Assembly: GCA_903925435.1 (NCBI GenBank)
Contig: CAIYFF010000377.1
Location: forward strand, 1 to 12,866
Source: an uncultured Planctomycetota bacterium
Lineage (GTDB): Bacteria; Planctomycetota; UBA1135; UBA2386
Direction of reading: 5' to 3'
DNA: 12,866 bases
This document shows positions 11,647 through 12,866 of this stretch, piece by piece (the stretch's first letter is position 1; each line of letters opens with the position of its first letter). Below the pieces are notes generated by a model. That model saw nothing but the letters and a program-made list of their open reading frames with translations, was not told where the DNA came from and made no database searches. Both the position numbers and the translations under genes were made by a program.

Positions 11647-12866
11647 ATGCGAATCGCCGCAGCCCTGTTGATCTCGCTCTGCGCCGCGTCGATCGCGCGC
11701 GCGCAGAAGCCGGCCGAGACGCCCGCAGCGAGTGCGCCGGCAAAACCTGCGGCGCTCGGCCAAGCCGCAAGCGCCACGATCGCCAACTCGTTTGCGACCG
11801 CGGAGTCGTGGTCGCTGCAGGCGATGGCGCTCTTGTCGCTGGGCACGGATTGGCACCCGATTGCGAGCCCCTCGGTTCAGGCAGCGCTCGCGAGCAAAGA
11901 GGCGCGACTCCAGGTCTACGCGCTCGAGCAACTGCGCCGCACCGATAGCCGCGTGATCGGCTCCGTCGCAACCAAAGAGATCCTCGACGAGATCGTCGGC
12001 AAGCTCGTCACTTCGAAGAACGCATTCATCCGCAACCGCGCCGTCGAAGTGTTGGAGCGCGTGATCCAGGGCATCGATGGCTCCAAGCCATCCACGATCC
12101 CGAAGTGGTGGGCGCAGCAGCGCGAGACCTACGCGCCCACCGCGTGGACGCCAGCCGACAGCAGCGGCAAGGAAGGCGGCACGGCGACCGCCGGCATCAT
12201 GGAGAAGGCATTCGACCTCCGTGACGCAGGCCTTCAGGTCGTGTTCGTCGTCGACTCCACGGGCAGCATGCAGCTGGCGATCGACGCAGTGCGCGACGCG
12301 ATTGGCGAGATCTCGGCAATCCTCGGCGGCATCGCTCCCAAGCTCGAAGTCGGACTCGTGCACTACAAGGACTTCGGCGACATGGGCGATCCAGCCGAGG
12401 TGCTGGTGCCGCTCACCAAGAACACGAAGACCGTGCGCGAGAAGCTCGCGAAGCTGCGCGCCGGCGGCGGTGGCGACGAGCCCGAACGCGTGGAGCACGG
12501 CGTGCAGGCTGCGCTCGACAAGTCGATGGGCTGGGACAAGGAGAAGAACCGCATGCTGCTCATCGTCGGCGATGCTCCTCCGCATCCCGACGTGCACGAT
12601 GGGCTGATTGGCCTCGTGCGCTCGGCTTACGAGAAGCCGTTCCAGGATCCGAAGCGGCCGACGACGGGCAAGCAGGAGAAGCTGCGTCCATTCATCACGT
12701 CCACCATCGCGACGAGCCCGCGCGCAAACCCGTGGTTTGAGCAAATCGCCGAAGCGGGCGGCGGCACAATGGTGCTGCTCGACATGGGCGGGCCGCGTCC
12801 CGGCGGGCCGCCGAAGGCGTCGGACGCGAAGCCCGTGCCGAAGGAAGAGGCGCCCGAACGCATGGC
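11647..12866 (+). CDS. Secreted HEAT-like plus von Willebrand factor A domain protein, 3' end outside window
   Basis: The frame runs open from ATG at 11647 to the right edge: 406 full codons plus two bases. A signal peptide is clear (MRIAAALLISLCAASIARAQ, cut near ARA). An Ala/Pro-rich linker (about 20-40) precedes a helical region (about 75-145; EARLQVYALEQLRRTDSR, IRNRAVEVLERVI) that looks like two HEAT-type repeats. A VWA domain spans about 196-380. Its metal-ion-dependent adhesion site is DSTGSM (203-208; Asp203, Thr205, Ser207, with Thr in place of the usual middle Ser). GGGGDEPE (273-280) and IVGDAPPH (306-313; Asp309) are the later loops. FEQIAEAGGGTM (364-375) closes the domain, and a Pro/Lys-rich tail begins at about 381. 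Such proteins usually bind protein partners through a divalent metal. The partner is unknown. Confidence 0.88.
   Translation, partial: MRIAAALLISLCAASIARAQKPAETPAASAPAKPAALGQAASATIANSFATAESWSLQAMALLSLGTDWHPIASPSVQAALASKEARLQVYALEQLRRTDSRVIGSVATKEILDEIVGKLVTSKNAFIRNRAVEVLERVIQGIDGSKPSTIPKWWAQQRETYAPTAWTPADSSGKEGGTATAGIMEKAFDLRDAGLQVVFVVDSTGSMQLAIDAVRDAIGEISAILGGIAPKLEVGLVHYKDFGDMGDPAEVLVPLTKNTKTVREKLAKLRAGGGGDEPERVEHGVQAALDKSMGWDKEKNRMLLIVGDAPPHPDVHDGLIGLVRSAYEKPFQDPKRPTTGKQEKLRPFITSTIATSPRANPWFEQIAEAGGGTMVLLDMGGPRPGGPPKASDAKPVPKEEAPERM

Noticed and set aside
11581..12744. A 387-codon minus-strand frame opposite the VWA gene
   Set aside because: The plus frame has a signal peptide and a full VWA metal site; the minus frame is a composition shadow.
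1..12866. tRNA, rRNA, CRISPR, insertion sequence, phage or toxin-antitoxin genes
   Set aside because: I looked for these on both strands and saw no cloverleaf-like tRNA, repeat array, transposase motif or recognised toxin pair.

Overview
The window is a GC-rich bacterial chromosome segment packed with genes for exported proteins. I read eight protein-coding genes, two of them cut by the window edges. I see no tRNA, rRNA, CRISPR array, insertion sequence or phage gene. The likely source is a Planctomycetota bacterium. The grounds are indirect: starts lack clear Shine-Dalgarno sites, large signal-peptide proteins of unknown role predominate, carboxypeptidase-regulatory-like repeats and a BNR sialidase-like domain are present, and two neighbours share a C-terminal module of a kind I associate with that phylum. 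No phylogenetic marker gene is present, so the assignment is an inference.

Left block (minus strand, read from 5018 down to 1). First comes a secreted endonuclease I with FN3 and lamin-tail-like domains (3321-5018). Four bases later a GTG-started membrane-anchored protein of about five CarboxypepD_reg-like repeats follows (1760-3316). After a 127-base gap comes a bifunctional-looking OlsF-type acyltransferase (1-1632, cut at the left edge), probably making ornithine or another amino-acid lipid.

Centre. A 94-base divergent intergenic region with a recognisable promoter drives a 890-residue exported fusion of a BNR/Asp-box sialidase-like propeller and an M60 (enhancin/mucinase-type) metallopeptidase (5113-7785). 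It converges, with 9 bases between stops, on a small DUF454/YbaN-type membrane protein (7795-8205). That gene overlaps by GTGA the end of a secreted GHL10-like putative glycosidase (8202-9887).

Right block. A 141-base divergent region carrying a perfect 10-base inverted repeat separates the glycosidase-like gene from an unrecognised secreted protein (10029-11588). Their C-terminal domains look homologous. A secreted HEAT-like plus von Willebrand A protein (11647 to the right edge) follows.

Taken together, the products look suited to breaking down extracellular DNA, sialoglycoproteins or mucins and polysaccharide. A particle- or mucus-degrading lifestyle is a reasonable inference but is not proven. 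The most notable item is the sialidase-like/M60 fusion; next are the shared C-terminal module and the paired motif in the divergent promoter between the two proteins that carry it.
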